DNA of 64,000 nucleotides from Pseudomonas sp. GOM7. GTDB lineage: Bacteria > Pseudomonadota > Gammaproteobacteria > Pseudomonadales > Pseudomonadaceae. Shown here in pieces: positions 16,438-26,054 of the stretch; position 1 is the stretch's first letter, and each line of letters begins with the position of its first letter. The translations under genes and the position numbers were made by a program. Below the pieces are notes generated by a model. That model did not search any database and was not told the origin of the DNA. It worked only from the letters and a program-made list of their open reading frames with translations. The DNA lies in NCBI RefSeq assembly GCF_026723825.1, contig NZ_CP113519.1, forward strand, positions 3,720,001 to 3,784,000, written 5' to 3'.

Positions 16438-17124
16438 ATGAACCACCCGCAACGCCACCCGCTCCTCGACACCCCGGCAACGCAGATGACCCGCCAGATC
16501 GCCCGTATCGACCAGATATGCACGGCGGCGCGCATCCTCCCGGTGATCAGGATCGAGCGGGAAGCGGACATTCTGCCCTTGGCCGACGCCCTGGCTGCCG
16601 GCGGTCTGCACACCCTGGAGATCACCCTGCGCTCGGCGCTCGGCCTGAACGCCATCGCCCTGCTGCGCCAGCAGCGCCCACAGCTCTGCATCGGCGCTGG
16701 CACGGTGCTCGACGAACACATGCTGCAGCAGGCAGTGGCGGCAGGCGCCGAGTTCATCGTCACTCCCGGCTGCACTCAGGCATTGCTGGAAGCCGGTCTG
16801 CAGTCGCCTGCCCCCCTGTTGCCCGGCATCAGTAGTGCTTCGGAAATCATGCTCGGCTATAACCTGGGCTACCGCCGCTTCAAGCTGTTCCCCGCCGAAC
16901 TGGCCGGCGGCGTCGCGGCCCTCAAGGCCTTCGCCGGCCCCTTCGGCAACGTGCGCTTCTGCCCCACCGGCGGGCTCAACCCGAGCAACCTGCAACACTA
17001 CATGCAACAACCCAACGTGATGTGCGTCGGCGGCTCGTGGATGCTCGACGACACCTGGGTACGCGGCGGCGACTGGCAGCGCATCACCCAGGCCAGCGCC
17101 GAGGCCTTGCAATTGCTGGTCTGA
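16438..17124 (+). CDS. eda: KDPG (2-keto-3-deoxy-6-phosphogluconate) aldolase
   Basis: A 228-residue class I aldolase that cleaves KDPG to pyruvate and glyceraldehyde-3-phosphate. Motifs seen are LEITLRS (active-site Glu), CIGAGTVLD, PGISSASEIM, the Schiff-base lysine in RRFKLFPAELAGG, and CPTGGLNPSN for phosphate binding. The ATG at 16438 has GAGG upstream at 7 nt; a TTG two codons earlier is less likely. It precedes the GapN-like gene by 59 bp, an apparent pathway order: aldolase, then use of glyceraldehyde-3-phosphate. Confidence 0.94.
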   Translation: MNHPQRHPLLDTPATQMTRQIARIDQICTAARILPVIRIEREADILPLADALAAGGLHTLEITLRSALGLNAIALLRQQRPQLCIGAGTVLDEHMLQQAVAAGAEFIVTPGCTQALLEAGLQSPAPLLPGISSASEIMLGYNLGYRRFKLFPAELAGGVAALKAFAGPFGNVRFCPTGGLNPSNLQHYMQQPNVMCVGGSWMLDDTWVRGGDWQRITQASAEALQLLV

Positions 17125-17183
17125 ACCAACGGCCTGCGGAGCATGCAGGCCTCTCTCTCGTAATGACTGAAAGGACTGGAAGC

Positions 17184-18812
17184 ATGAACATAGAGAAGCG
17201 CTTGCACACCCTCTTTCCCAGCGCCGCCGAGATTCCCGAGGCCTACCGGCTGGACATGCCGATCGAGCAGCGCGACTACCTACTCGATGGCCAGTTGCAC
17301 ACCTGGCAAGGCCCCCTGGCCAGCGTGCGTAGCCCGGTGTGCCTGACCCGTGAGGACGGCCAGACCGAACAAGTGGTGCTCGGCAGCGCCCCACTGATGG
17401 ACGCCGATGCCGCCCTGGCCGCGCTGGATGCCGCCGTGCGCGCCTACGACAACGGCCAGGGCCTGTGGCCGAACCTGCGAGTGGCCGAGCGTATTCGCCA
17501 CGTAGAGGACTTCCTCGCGCGCATGCGCCAGCAGCGCGAAGCCGTGGTGCGCCTGCTGATGTGGGAAATCGGCAAGAGCCTGAAAGATGCCGAGAAGGAA
17601 TTCGACCGTACCTGCGACTACATCGTCGACACCATCGACGAGCTGAAGAAGCTCGACCGCCGCTCCAGCCGCTTCGAGCTGGAACAGGGCACCCTCGGCC
17701 AGATCCGCCGCGCACCGCTGGGCGTGGCGCTGTGCATGGGCCCCTACAACTACCCGCTGAACGAGACCTTCACCACCCTGATCCCGGCGCTGATCATGGG
17801 TAACACCGTGGTGTTCAAACCGGCCAAGTTCGGCGTGCTGCTGATCCGCCCGTTGCTCGAGGCCTTCCGCGACAGCTTCCCGCCCGGCGTGATCAACGTC
17901 ATCTACGGCAAGGGCCGCGACACCGTCAGCGCCCTGATGGCCAGCGGCAAGGTGGACGTGTTCGCCTTTATCGGCACCAACAAGGGCGCCAGCGACCTGA
18001 AGAAACTGCACCCGCGCCCGCACCGCCTGCGCGCCGTGCTCGGCCTGGATGCGAAGAACCCCGGTATCGTCCTGCCGCAGGTGGATCTGGACAACGCCGT
18101 GGAAGAAGCCGTGACCGGCGCCCTGTCGTTCAACGGCCAGCGCTGCACCGCGCTGAAGATCCTCTTCGTCCACCACGCCGTGCTGCAGCCCTTCCTCGAA
18201 CGCTTCAGCGCCAAGCTCGCTGCGCTCAAGCCGGGCATGCCCTGGGAGCCGGGCGTGGCCCTGACGCCGCTGCCCGAACCGGGCAAGGTCGACTACCTTA
18301 ACGGCCTGCTGCAGGACGCCCTGAGCAAGGGCGCCAAGGTGATCAACGAAGGCGGCGGCAGCCAGCGCGAAACCTTCTTCTACCCGGCACTGCTAAGCCC
18401 GGTCAGCGCGGACATGCGTCTGTATCACGAAGAGCAGTTCGGCCCGCTGATTCCGGTGGTGCCCTATGACAAGATCGACGAAGTGATCGACTACGTGCTG
18501 CAATCCGACTACGGCCAGCAACTCAGCCTGTTCGGCAACGACCCGGCGCAGGTTGGCCAGTTGATCGACGCCTTCGCCAACCAGGTCGGCCGCATCAACG
18601 TCAACGCCCAGTGTCAGCGTGGCCCGGACAGCTACCCGTTCAACGGGCGCAAGAACTCGGCCGAGGGCACCCTGTCGGTGTATGACGCGCTGCGCGTGTT
18701 CTCCATCCGCACCCTGGTGGCCACCCGTGACCAGGAGGCCAACAAGGCGCTATTCAGCGCCATCATCCAGGGCCGCCACTCGAGCTTCCTGACCACCGAC
18801 TACATCTTCTGA
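17184..18812 (+). CDS. NADP-type glyceraldehyde-3-phosphate dehydrogenase-like aldehyde dehydrogenase
   Basis: A 542-residue ALDH-superfamily protein resembling the GapN-like gene found next to gntR/gntK in P. aeruginosa. The nucleotide-binding GPYNYPLNETFTTLIPALIMGNTVVFKPAKFG and the catalytic cysteine in FNGQRCTALK (Cys 321) are present. The usual general-base glutamate of ALDHs (ELGG) is absent: the aligned region reads AVLGLDAKNPGIV with Val 285 at that place. This may mean a changed mechanism or another residue doing the job. Context after eda makes glyceraldehyde-3-phosphate the likely substrate, giving NADPH. Confidence 0.8.
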   Translation: MNIEKRLHTLFPSAAEIPEAYRLDMPIEQRDYLLDGQLHTWQGPLASVRSPVCLTREDGQTEQVVLGSAPLMDADAALAALDAAVRAYDNGQGLWPNLRVAERIRHVEDFLARMRQQREAVVRLLMWEIGKSLKDAEKEFDRTCDYIVDTIDELKKLDRRSSRFELEQGTLGQIRRAPLGVALCMGPYNYPLNETFTTLIPALIMGNTVVFKPAKFGVLLIRPLLEAFRDSFPPGVINVIYGKGRDTVSALMASGKVDVFAFIGTNKGASDLKKLHPRPHRLRAVLGLDAKNPGIVLPQVDLDNAVEEAVTGALSFNGQRCTALKILFVHHAVLQPFLERFSAKLAALKPGMPWEPGVALTPLPEPGKVDYLNGLLQDALSKGAKVINEGGGSQRETFFYPALLSPVSADMRLYHEEQFGPLIPVVPYDKIDEVIDYVLQSDYGQQLSLFGNDPAQVGQLIDAFANQVGRINVNAQCQRGPDSYPFNGRKNSAEGTLSVYDALRVFSIRTLVATRDQEANKALFSAIIQGRHSSFLTTDYIF

Positions 18813-18820
18813 TACCCCTG

Positions 18821-18847
18821 CCCCGCGCGCCAAGTTGGTGCGCGGGG
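18821..18847 (+). terminator. GC-rich hairpin after the GapN-like gene
   Basis: CCCCGCGC (18821-18828) pairs with GCGCGGGG (18840-18847), extended inward by a few pairs. No T-run follows, so termination is uncertain. Confidence 0.5.
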
Positions 18848-18947
18848 CCAGGACTACCCCCCTGCCACAACGTCGCAGCCGAAGGCCGCGCATGCCCATC
18901 AAGACTGAACTATCCTCCTTTCAATTGAAGCTTTCGGCCCTTTCGAG

Positions 18948-20648
18948 ATGCCTGAAAACAGATTCGATCCCACCCCGGTCATACTGATCGTCGACGATCA
19001 GCCCAGTGACGCCAGAATCCTGCAAGAAGCGGTTGGCGAACTGGCTCAGGTGCATATCGTGCATGACGGCTACCAGGCGCTGGAGGCGGCCCGCTTTTAC
19101 CGCCCGGATGTGGTGCTGCTGGATATCGAAATGCCCGGCATGGGCGGCTTCGAGCTGTGCAGCCTGATCAAGGCCGACCCCAAGCTCTGCGATGCGGCGA
19201 TCATGTTCGTGACAGCACATACGCAGACGGATAATGAAATTCGGGCGCTGGATTTCGGCGGTATCGACTTCATCCAGAAGCCCCTGAGCATCCCGGTGGC
19301 ACGCGCCCATATCCGCGCTCACCTCAACCTGCGCGCCGAGGCCAAGCGCCTGGCCTATGTCGATGCCCTGACCGGCTTGCCCAACCGCATGCTGCTGCGT
19401 GATCGCGCCGGACAGATGCTGCAGAAGGCGCGACGTAATGGCAGCCAACTCGCCGTGCTGCTGCTGGATCTGGACAACTTCAAGGGCATCAACGACTCCC
19501 AGGGGCATTCCACCGGCGACCTGATTCTTCGCGAAGTCGGCCAACGCCTGAATCAGGCAGCTCGTGACCTGGATACCGTCAGCCGCCAGGGCGGCGATGA
19601 GTTCGTGATCCTGGTGACCGATATCCAGCGCTCCGAAACCATCAGTGACCATGTGGAACGCCTGCTGGAGATCATCACCAGGCCGATGGAGGTGGCCGGC
19701 AATCGCTATGACCTCTCCGCCTGCATCGGCATCAGCGTCTTTCCCGATGACGGTACGGATATCGAAACCCTCTATCGCCAGGCGGACTCGGCGATGTACC
19801 AGGCCAAGCAGGAAGGCCGTAATCGCTACCGTTTCTTCTCCAACAGCATCGAAAGCACGGCCCGTGCTCGCCACCTGCTCGAACGCCACATGCGCAATGC
19901 GCTGGAATCGGGCGTGTTCGAGGTGTACTACCAACTGCGCGTCGACGTGAGCGACGGGCAAAGCTGCGGAATGGAAGCACTGATCCGTTGGCGACACGAA
20001 GAAAACGGCATGATCTCCCCGGCCGAGTTCATTCCCCTGGCCGAAGAAACCGGCCTGATCGTACCGATAGGCAAACTGGTACTGCGCAAGGCCTGCCGCG
20101 ACGCCAAACGCCTGCTCGACCTCGGCAAGCGCCTGTGCGTGAGCGTCAATATCTCGGTGGTACAGTTCCGCGAAGCCTCCTTCATCGGCATGATCACCGA
20201 GGCGCTCAAGGAATCAGGGTTGCCCCCGCAACTGCTCGAACTGGAAATCACCGAAGGCGTGCTGGCCCGCGACGTGGATCAGGCACGCAGCCTGCTGGAG
20301 ACACTCAAGCAGATGGGCGTACGCATCGCCATCGACGATTTCGGCACCGGCTACTCCAGCCTCTCCTACCTCAAGAAACTACCGATCGATGTGCTCAAGA
20401 TCGATCAGAGCTTCGTCCGCGACATGCTCACCGACCCAAGCGATGCCGCGATCATCGAAGCCATCGTGCGCATGGGCCAGGCGCTGGGCATGCAACTGGT
20501 GGCAGAAGGCGTGGAGCAACACGAGCAATCGCAGAAACTGCTGGCCCTGGGTTGTGAGCTGATGCAGGGTTTCCATTACTGTCGGCCCATGCCCTTCGCG
20601 CAGCTATGCGACACCCTGGGTCTGCAAACCGACTTGGACAAGCGATGA
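18948..20648 (+). CDS. Response regulator with GGDEF and EAL domains
   Basis: A 566-residue protein: REC domain (about 10-130; phosphoacceptor Asp in VVLLDIEMPGMGG), GGDEF domain with an intact GGDEF at 215-219, and EAL domain with EAL at 343-345 plus ELEITEG, IDDFGTGYSSL and KIDQSFV. Both catalytic motifs are complete, so it could make or break cyclic di-GMP, most often acting as a phosphodiesterase with a GTP-sensing GGDEF. Its stop overlaps the start of the hybrid kinase (ATGA), tying its input to that kinase. Confidence 0.92.
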   Translation: MPENRFDPTPVILIVDDQPSDARILQEAVGELAQVHIVHDGYQALEAARFYRPDVVLLDIEMPGMGGFELCSLIKADPKLCDAAIMFVTAHTQTDNEIRALDFGGIDFIQKPLSIPVARAHIRAHLNLRAEAKRLAYVDALTGLPNRMLLRDRAGQMLQKARRNGSQLAVLLLDLDNFKGINDSQGHSTGDLILREVGQRLNQAARDLDTVSRQGGDEFVILVTDIQRSETISDHVERLLEIITRPMEVAGNRYDLSACIGISVFPDDGTDIETLYRQADSAMYQAKQEGRNRYRFFSNSIESTARARHLLERHMRNALESGVFEVYYQLRVDVSDGQSCGMEALIRWRHEENGMISPAEFIPLAEETGLIVPIGKLVLRKACRDAKRLLDLGKRLCVSVNISVVQFREASFIGMITEALKESGLPPQLLELEITEGVLARDVDQARSLLETLKQMGVRIAIDDFGTGYSSLSYLKKLPIDVLKIDQSFVRDMLTDPSDAAIIEAIVRMGQALGMQLVAEGVEQHEQSQKLLALGCELMQGFHYCRPMPFAQLCDTLGLQTDLDKR

Positions 20649-23600
20649 AGACAGGGACACTCTCCGTGCGGCGTGCCGTCCTGTTCAGCTTCGCTGCGGG
20701 CATGGCACTGACCGCACTGGTGACCGGCCTGCTGCAACAAAGCAACCAACAACGTCTGCAAGACGCCTTGAGCACTGCCACCGAGCGTGCGGCGGACGTG
20801 GTCACCAAGCGTATCGAGCTCTACCAGTATGGTTTGCGCGGCGCGCGGGGGGCGGTGCTGGCCAGCGGCGAAAATGGCATCAGCCGCCAGGGCTTCATCA
20901 ACTACAGCAAGACCCGCGATGTCGCTCGGGAATTTCCCGGAGCACGGGGTTTCGGCTTCATTCGTCGGGTGCCGGTGCAACAGCAGGAGCGCTTTCTCGC
21001 ACAGGCCCGGGCCGACGATATGCCCGACTTCCAGATCCGCCAGCTAGCCGTGCATGACGGTGAACGCTTCATCATCCAGTACATCGAACCCATAGAGGGC
21101 AATCGTCAGGCGGTGGGGCTCGATATCGCTTCCGAGTACAACCGCCGCAGCGCCGCCATGGCCGCCATGGCCAGCGGCGAAGTGCGCATTACCGGCCCCA
21201 TCACCCTGGTGCAGGCCACTGGCAATCCCTTGCAGTCCTTTCTGATCCTGCTGCCGATCTACCGTGGCGCGGTCACCCCCGATACCGTCGCGGCACGCAT
21301 GAGCAAAGGTATTGGCTGGAGCTACGCGCCCCTGCTCTCGGAGGAAGTGCTCCAGGGTCTGAAACTCGATCGCGAAGGCCTGCACCTGCAATTGAGCGAC
21401 ATCACCGACGCCGATCAGCCGGTGAGTTTCTTCGATCAGCACCCTGCTGCACAGCCTGAGGAAGACGTTGCCAGGCATGCAGTATCGCGGCAGGTCTATG
21501 GTCGGCAGTGGCAGATCGAACTGCACGCCACCAGCGCCTTCGTCAAACAACTGAATCTGCTCCCCACGCCCCTGGCGGCATTGATCGGCACCCTGCTCAG
21601 CCTGCTGCTGGCGGCGTTGACCGGGGTGATCCTGGTCAACCGCCAGCGCCATCGGCAGATCCTCGTCGAGCAGGCCCGCTCGGCAGCCATCGTGGACAAC
21701 TCCAGCGACGGCATCATCGGCCAGAATCTCGATGGCACGGTGGTGAGCTGGAACCATGGCGCCGAGCGCATCTTCGGTTACAGCGCCGCACAAGCCATCG
21801 GCAGGCCACTGCTGGGCCTGACCATTCCCGAGCACCTCGCCGATGAAGAACGCAGCGCCTTGCAACGTATCGCTGCGCGCCAGCCGGTGGACAATTTCGA
21901 CACCCAGCGTCGGCACAAGGACGGCCACCTGCTGGACGTTTCCGTCTCGGTGTCACCGCTGGTCGATCACACCGGCGCTCTGATCGGCCTGTCCAAGACC
22001 GTGCGTGACATCTCGGCACAGAAAGCGGCACAGGCGCGCATCCTCGAACTCAACGCCAGCCTCGAGGAGCAAGTAGGCGAACGTACCCAGGAGCTGCGCG
22101 AGCTCAACGTGCTGCTCAACACCGTACTGCAGTCGGCATCGGAAATATCGATCATCGCCACGGACCTGGATGGCGTGATCAGCGTCTTCAACCGCGGTGC
22201 CGAGCGCCTGCTGGGCTATGCCGCCGAGGACGTGATCGGGCTGCAGACTCCGGCGATCTTCCACCTCGCCGAAGAGCTCGAGGCCCGTGGCGAAGAACTC
22301 AGTGCGGAATATGGCCAACCCATCAGCGGCTTTCGCGTGTTCGTGCACAAGCCCGAGCGCGGAGAAGTCGAAAACCGCGAATGGACCTATGTGCGCAAGG
22401 ATGGCTCGCGCATCACCGTGAAGCTGCTGGTCACCACCATGCGCGATACCAATGGCGGCCTGATGGGCTACCTGGGCATCGCCCTGGATCTGTCCCAGGA
22501 GATCAGGCTGCGCCGCGATGCGCTCGCGGCACATGATCAGATGGCACTGGCAGCCAAGGTCGCGGAGCTCGGCATCTGGTCCTGGACACCGGCCGACGGC
22601 CATCTGCAGTGGAACGACCGCATGTTCGAGCTGTACGGCTACCCGCTGCAATTGCGCGAACAAGGTCTCGACTACCAGCATTGGCGCAACCGTGTTCACC
22701 CCGAGGATCTGGCAGCCACCGAGACCAACCTGCAGGACGGGCTGGCTGGCCGGGCGCCCTTCGACCAGGTGTTCCGTGCCATCAGGCCCGACGGCCAGAT
22801 TCTGTATATCCAACCTGGCGCCCATGTCGAGCGTGACGACCAGGGCAACCCCGTCCTGATCACCGGAATCAACCGCGATATCACCGCTCAACTGCATCTG
22901 GAAGCGGGTCTGCGCCATGCCAAGGAACAGGCCGACGCGGCCAGCGCGGCCAAGAGCGCCTTCCTGGCCAACATGAGCCACGAGATTCGTACACCGATGA
23001 ATGCGGTGCTGGGCATGCTGCAACTGGTTCAGGCCACCGAACTCAATCCACGCCAGCTCGACTATGTGCTCAAGGCACAGGGGGCAGCGCATTCCCTGCT
23101 CGGCCTGCTCAACGACATTCTCGACTACTCGAAGATCGAGGCCGGCAAGTTGCAACTGGACCTGCACGACTTCGAGCTGGAACCCATGCTGCGTGACCTG
23201 GCGGTAGTACTGGCCGGCAATCAGGGCGGCAAGGACATCGAGGTGATGTTCGACATCGACACCGCACTGCCCGAGGTGCTGCGAGGCGACAGCCTGCGCC
23301 TGCAGCAGGTGCTGATCAACCTGGCCGGCAATGCCCTCAAGTTCACCGAACATGGTCAGGTGGTGGTCAGCCTGCAGCAACTGCAGCGCAGCGCCGAGCA
23401 GGTCAGAGTGCGCGTGGCCGTCAGCGATACCGGCATCGGCATCAGCGAGCACCAGTTGCAACGCATCTTCGACGGTTTCACCCAGGCCGAAGCCTCCACC
23501 ACCCGCCGCTATGGTGGCACCGGGCTGGGGCTGGTGATCTGCAAGCGTCTGGTGGAATTGATGGGTGGCACGCTGCAGGTGGAGAGCCGACTCGGCGCGG

Positions 23601-25114
23601 GCAGCCGCTTCTGGTTCGACATCGACCTGGGCACCAGCAACGGCAGTGACCTGCTGGTACAAACCCGCAGCGATTCGGAGCACCTGCGCGTGCTCATCGT
23701 CGACGACAACCCGATGGCGCTGCAGCTACTGCAACAGACCATCCTCGACCTGGGCTGGCATGCCGATATCACCACCAGTGGCGATGAAGCCCTGCGCTGC
23801 GTGCAACAGGCGCAGCCTCCCTACGACATCGTCCTGCTGGACTGGCGCATGCCCGAGATGGATGGGCTGGAAGTGGCGCAGCGCATGCACGCCAGCAGCG
23901 TGGAGCATCGCCCGCCGCCCACCGTCATCATGATCACCGCCCATGGCCGTGAGGTACTGGCCGACCGCCATGGCGAGGCCGATGCGCCCTTCGCCGGTTT
24001 TCTCACCAAGCCAGTCACACCGCGCCAACTGGTTGCCGGTATCCTCCAGGCGCGCCATGGTAGCAACGGTGAGACGCCGACCCCTGGATACAAGCTGGGC
24101 CAGCGCCTGCAGGGGTTACGCCTGCTGGTAGTGGAAGACAACGCGCTGAACCGCCAGGTCGCCCGCGAATTGCTGGCCGGTGAAGGTGCCGAAGTCAGCC
24201 TTGCCGAGGGCGGGCTGGAAGGCGTGCAACTGACCCTGAACGGCCACCCCGCCTTTGATGCCATCCTCATGGACATTCAGATGCCGGACATCGATGGCCT
24301 GGAGGCCACGCGGCGCATCCGCCAACATGCGGCGCACCAGGCTCGGCCGATCATCGCCATGACCGCCAACGCCTCCAATGCCGATCGCGAACAATGCCTG
24401 ATGGCCGGCATGAACGATCATGTCGGCAAGCCGATCGACATCGACAAGCTGGTCGCGGTGATCCGCCAGTGGTGCGGTCTGCAGGCCACGCAGACGACAC
24501 CGCCCACGGAGCAGAATGCTCCTCTGGAAGACCAGGCCGCCATCCTCAAGCGCTTCGGCGGTAACCTGCCACTGCTGCGCTCGATGCTGGAGGTGCTACC
24601 CACCGACCTGCAGCAGCAAGTCGACCAGTTGCAGACACACCTGCAGCAACGCGACCTGCGCTCCGTGCTCAGAAGCCTGCATACCCTCAAGGGCAGCTCC
24701 GGCACCATGGGCGCACAACGCCTCTCGGCCCACTTCGCCGAACTGGAACGCCAGGTCGCGCAGGACGCCGCCCCCTTCTTCGAGGACAGCACCTGGCTCG
24801 ATAGCCTGCGCCAACAACTGGCCGAGAGCTGTGAACGCCTGCGGGCGATGTTCGCCTGCGCCCCTGCGACAGAGGAGCCAGCGGACACGCCAGTAGCAAC
24901 CGACGGCGAATGGGAACAGGCACTGCAAGCCCTTGACTTGCAATTGCAACAGGGCAACCTGAACGCCCTCGAGTCGGTACAGGCCCTGACCGCGCAGATA
25001 CCACGAGAATGGCGCGGCAGCGTCGAAGCCATACGTCAGGCCGTGGACGCGCTGGACTTCGCACAGGCGCGGCAACTGCTTCATGCATTACACCACTCGA
25101 TACAAGGGGATTGA
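20645..25114 (+). CDS. CHASE-domain hybrid histidine kinase with PAS, two REC and HPt domains
   Basis: A 1489-residue sensor. Order: N-terminal membrane segment, periplasmic CHASE domain (about 45-250, with RITGPITLVQATG), second membrane segment (LLSLLLAALTGVILV near 320), three PAS-type domains (about 335-750), HisKA with FLANMSHEIRTPMN (His 779), HATPase_c (QVLINLAGNALKFTEHG, GTGLGLVICKRL), two receiver domains (LLDWRMPEMDG and LMDIQMPDIDG) and an HPt domain (LHTLKGSSGTMG). The start at 20645 overlaps the preceding gene. The HPt domain makes it the natural source of phosphate for the REC domains of both flanking c-di-GMP proteins. The signal is unknown; CHASE domains often bind small molecules. 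Confidence 0.93.
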   Translation: MKTGTLSVRRAVLFSFAAGMALTALVTGLLQQSNQQRLQDALSTATERAADVVTKRIELYQYGLRGARGAVLASGENGISRQGFINYSKTRDVAREFPGARGFGFIRRVPVQQQERFLAQARADDMPDFQIRQLAVHDGERFIIQYIEPIEGNRQAVGLDIASEYNRRSAAMAAMASGEVRITGPITLVQATGNPLQSFLILLPIYRGAVTPDTVAARMSKGIGWSYAPLLSEEVLQGLKLDREGLHLQLSDITDADQPVSFFDQHPAAQPEEDVARHAVSRQVYGRQWQIELHATSAFVKQLNLLPTPLAALIGTLLSLLLAALTGVILVNRQRHRQILVEQARSAAIVDNSSDGIIGQNLDGTVVSWNHGAERIFGYSAAQAIGRPLLGLTIPEHLADEERSALQRIAARQPVDNFDTQRRHKDGHLLDVSVSVSPLVDHTGALIGLSKTVRDISAQKAAQARILELNASLEEQVGERTQELRELNVLLNTVLQSASEISIIATDLDGVISVFNRGAERLLGYAAEDVIGLQTPAIFHLAEELEARGEELSAEYGQPISGFRVFVHKPERGEVENREWTYVRKDGSRITVKLLVTTMRDTNGGLMGYLGIALDLSQEIRLRRDALAAHDQMALAAKVAELGIWSWTPADGHLQWNDRMFELYGYPLQLREQGLDYQHWRNRVHPEDLAATETNLQDGLAGRAPFDQVFRAIRPDGQILYIQPGAHVERDDQGNPVLITGINRDITAQLHLEAGLRHAKEQADAASAAKSAFLANMSHEIRTPMNAVLGMLQLVQATELNPRQLDYVLKAQGAAHSLLGLLNDILDYSKIEAGKLQLDLHDFELEPMLRDLAVVLAGNQGGKDIEVMFDIDTALPEVLRGDSLRLQQVLINLAGNALKFTEHGQVVVSLQQLQRSAEQVRVRVAVSDTGIGISEHQLQRIFDGFTQAEASTTRRYGGTGLGLVICKRLVELMGGTLQVESRLGAGSRFWFDIDLGTSNGSDLLVQTRSDSEHLRVLIVDDNPMALQLLQQTILDLGWHADITTSGDEALRCVQQAQPPYDIVLLDWRMPEMDGLEVAQRMHASSVEHRPPPTVIMITAHGREVLADRHGEADAPFAGFLTKPVTPRQLVAGILQARHGSNGETPTPGYKLGQRLQGLRLLVVEDNALNRQVARELLAGEGAEVSLAEGGLEGVQLTLNGHPAFDAILMDIQMPDIDGLEATRRIRQHAAHQARPIIAMTANASNADREQCLMAGMNDHVGKPIDIDKLVAVIRQWCGLQATQTTPPTEQNAPLEDQAAILKRFGGNLPLLRSMLEVLPTDLQQQVDQLQTHLQQRDLRSVLRSLHTLKGSSGTMGAQRLSAHFAELERQVAQDAAPFFEDSTWLDSLRQQLAESCERLRAMFACAPATEEPADTPVATDGEWEQALQALDLQLQQGNLNALESVQALTAQIPREWRGSVEAIRQAVDALDFAQARQLLHALHHSIQGD

Positions 25115-25115
25115 T

Positions 25116-26048
25116 TTGGAGCGTCTCAAACCCTATCTCCACGAGCGTCCGAAACTACTGGTCGTCGACGACCAGACGCTGAACATCCGTCTACTGCATG
25201 AGCTATTTCGCGCCGACTGCGAGGTCTACATGACCACCAGCGGCGAACAGGCGCTGCAGATGAGCCGTGACCTGGCCCCGGACCTGATCCTGCTCGATGT
25301 GATGATGGCGGACATTGACGGCCATGAAGTGTGCAGGCGCCTCAAGGTGACGCCCGAAACCCGCGATATTCCGGTGATCTTCGTCACCGGCAAGGATCAC
25401 GAGGACGACGAAGCCATCGGCTTCGAGCTGGGCGCGGTGGATTACATCCGCAAGCCCTTTCACTCGCTGGTGGTACGCGCCCGCGTGATGAACCACCTGA
25501 AGCTGAAACTGCAGAGCGACGTACTGCGCAAGATGGCGGTGCTCGACGGGCTGACCGGCATCACCAATCGCCGCGGTTTCGACGAACGCTTCGCCGCAGC
25601 CCGGGCCCATGCCCTGCGCGAGCAGCAGCCGCTGTCGCTGCTGATGATCGATGTCGACTACTTCAAGAAATACAACGACCTCTACGGCCACCTGCAGGGC
25701 GACCAGTGCCTGCGCGAGGTCGCCCAGGCGCTCAACACCACGGTGCGCCGCCCTCACGACCTGGTGGGCCGCTTGGGCGGCGAGGAATTCGCCGCTCTGC
25801 TGCCGGACACCGACGAAGCCGGTGCTCTGACAGTGGCGGAGCAGTTGCAGGCGGCGATCCAGCAGCTCGGCATCGAGCACCGCGCCTCCGAAGTGGCCGA
25901 CAAGCTGACCCTCTCCATCGGCGTAGCGACCCGCTTGCCGAGTTCGACGGCCAGCCTCGAACAACACCTGAAATGGGCCGATGAGCAACTCTACCGGGCC
26001 AAGAGCGCAGGGCGTAATCGCATCAGCATCCAGGCCTACGGCACCTGA
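25116..26048 (+). CDS. Response regulator diguanylate cyclase (REC-GGDEF)
   Basis: About 310 residues: a REC domain (LLVVDDQTLNIRLLHELF, LILLDVMMADIDG) and a GGDEF domain with active-site GGEEF, giving a diguanylate cyclase. A conserved KPF lysine closes the receiver. The start is uncertain: TTG 25116 has AAGGGG six bases upstream, while ATG 25083 gives eleven extra residues but overlaps the kinase gene and lacks a ribosome site. It is the third member of a signalling operon with opposing c-di-GMP activities. It converges with the next gene, 6 bp away. Confidence 0.9.
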   Translation: MERLKPYLHERPKLLVVDDQTLNIRLLHELFRADCEVYMTTSGEQALQMSRDLAPDLILLDVMMADIDGHEVCRRLKVTPETRDIPVIFVTGKDHEDDEAIGFELGAVDYIRKPFHSLVVRARVMNHLKLKLQSDVLRKMAVLDGLTGITNRRGFDERFAAARAHALREQQPLSLLMIDVDYFKKYNDLYGHLQGDQCLREVAQALNTTVRRPHDLVGRLGGEEFAALLPDTDEAGALTVAEQLQAAIQQLGIEHRASEVADKLTLSIGVATRLPSSTASLEQHLKWADEQLYRAKSAGRNRISIQAYGT

Positions 26049-26054
26049 AGCCCA

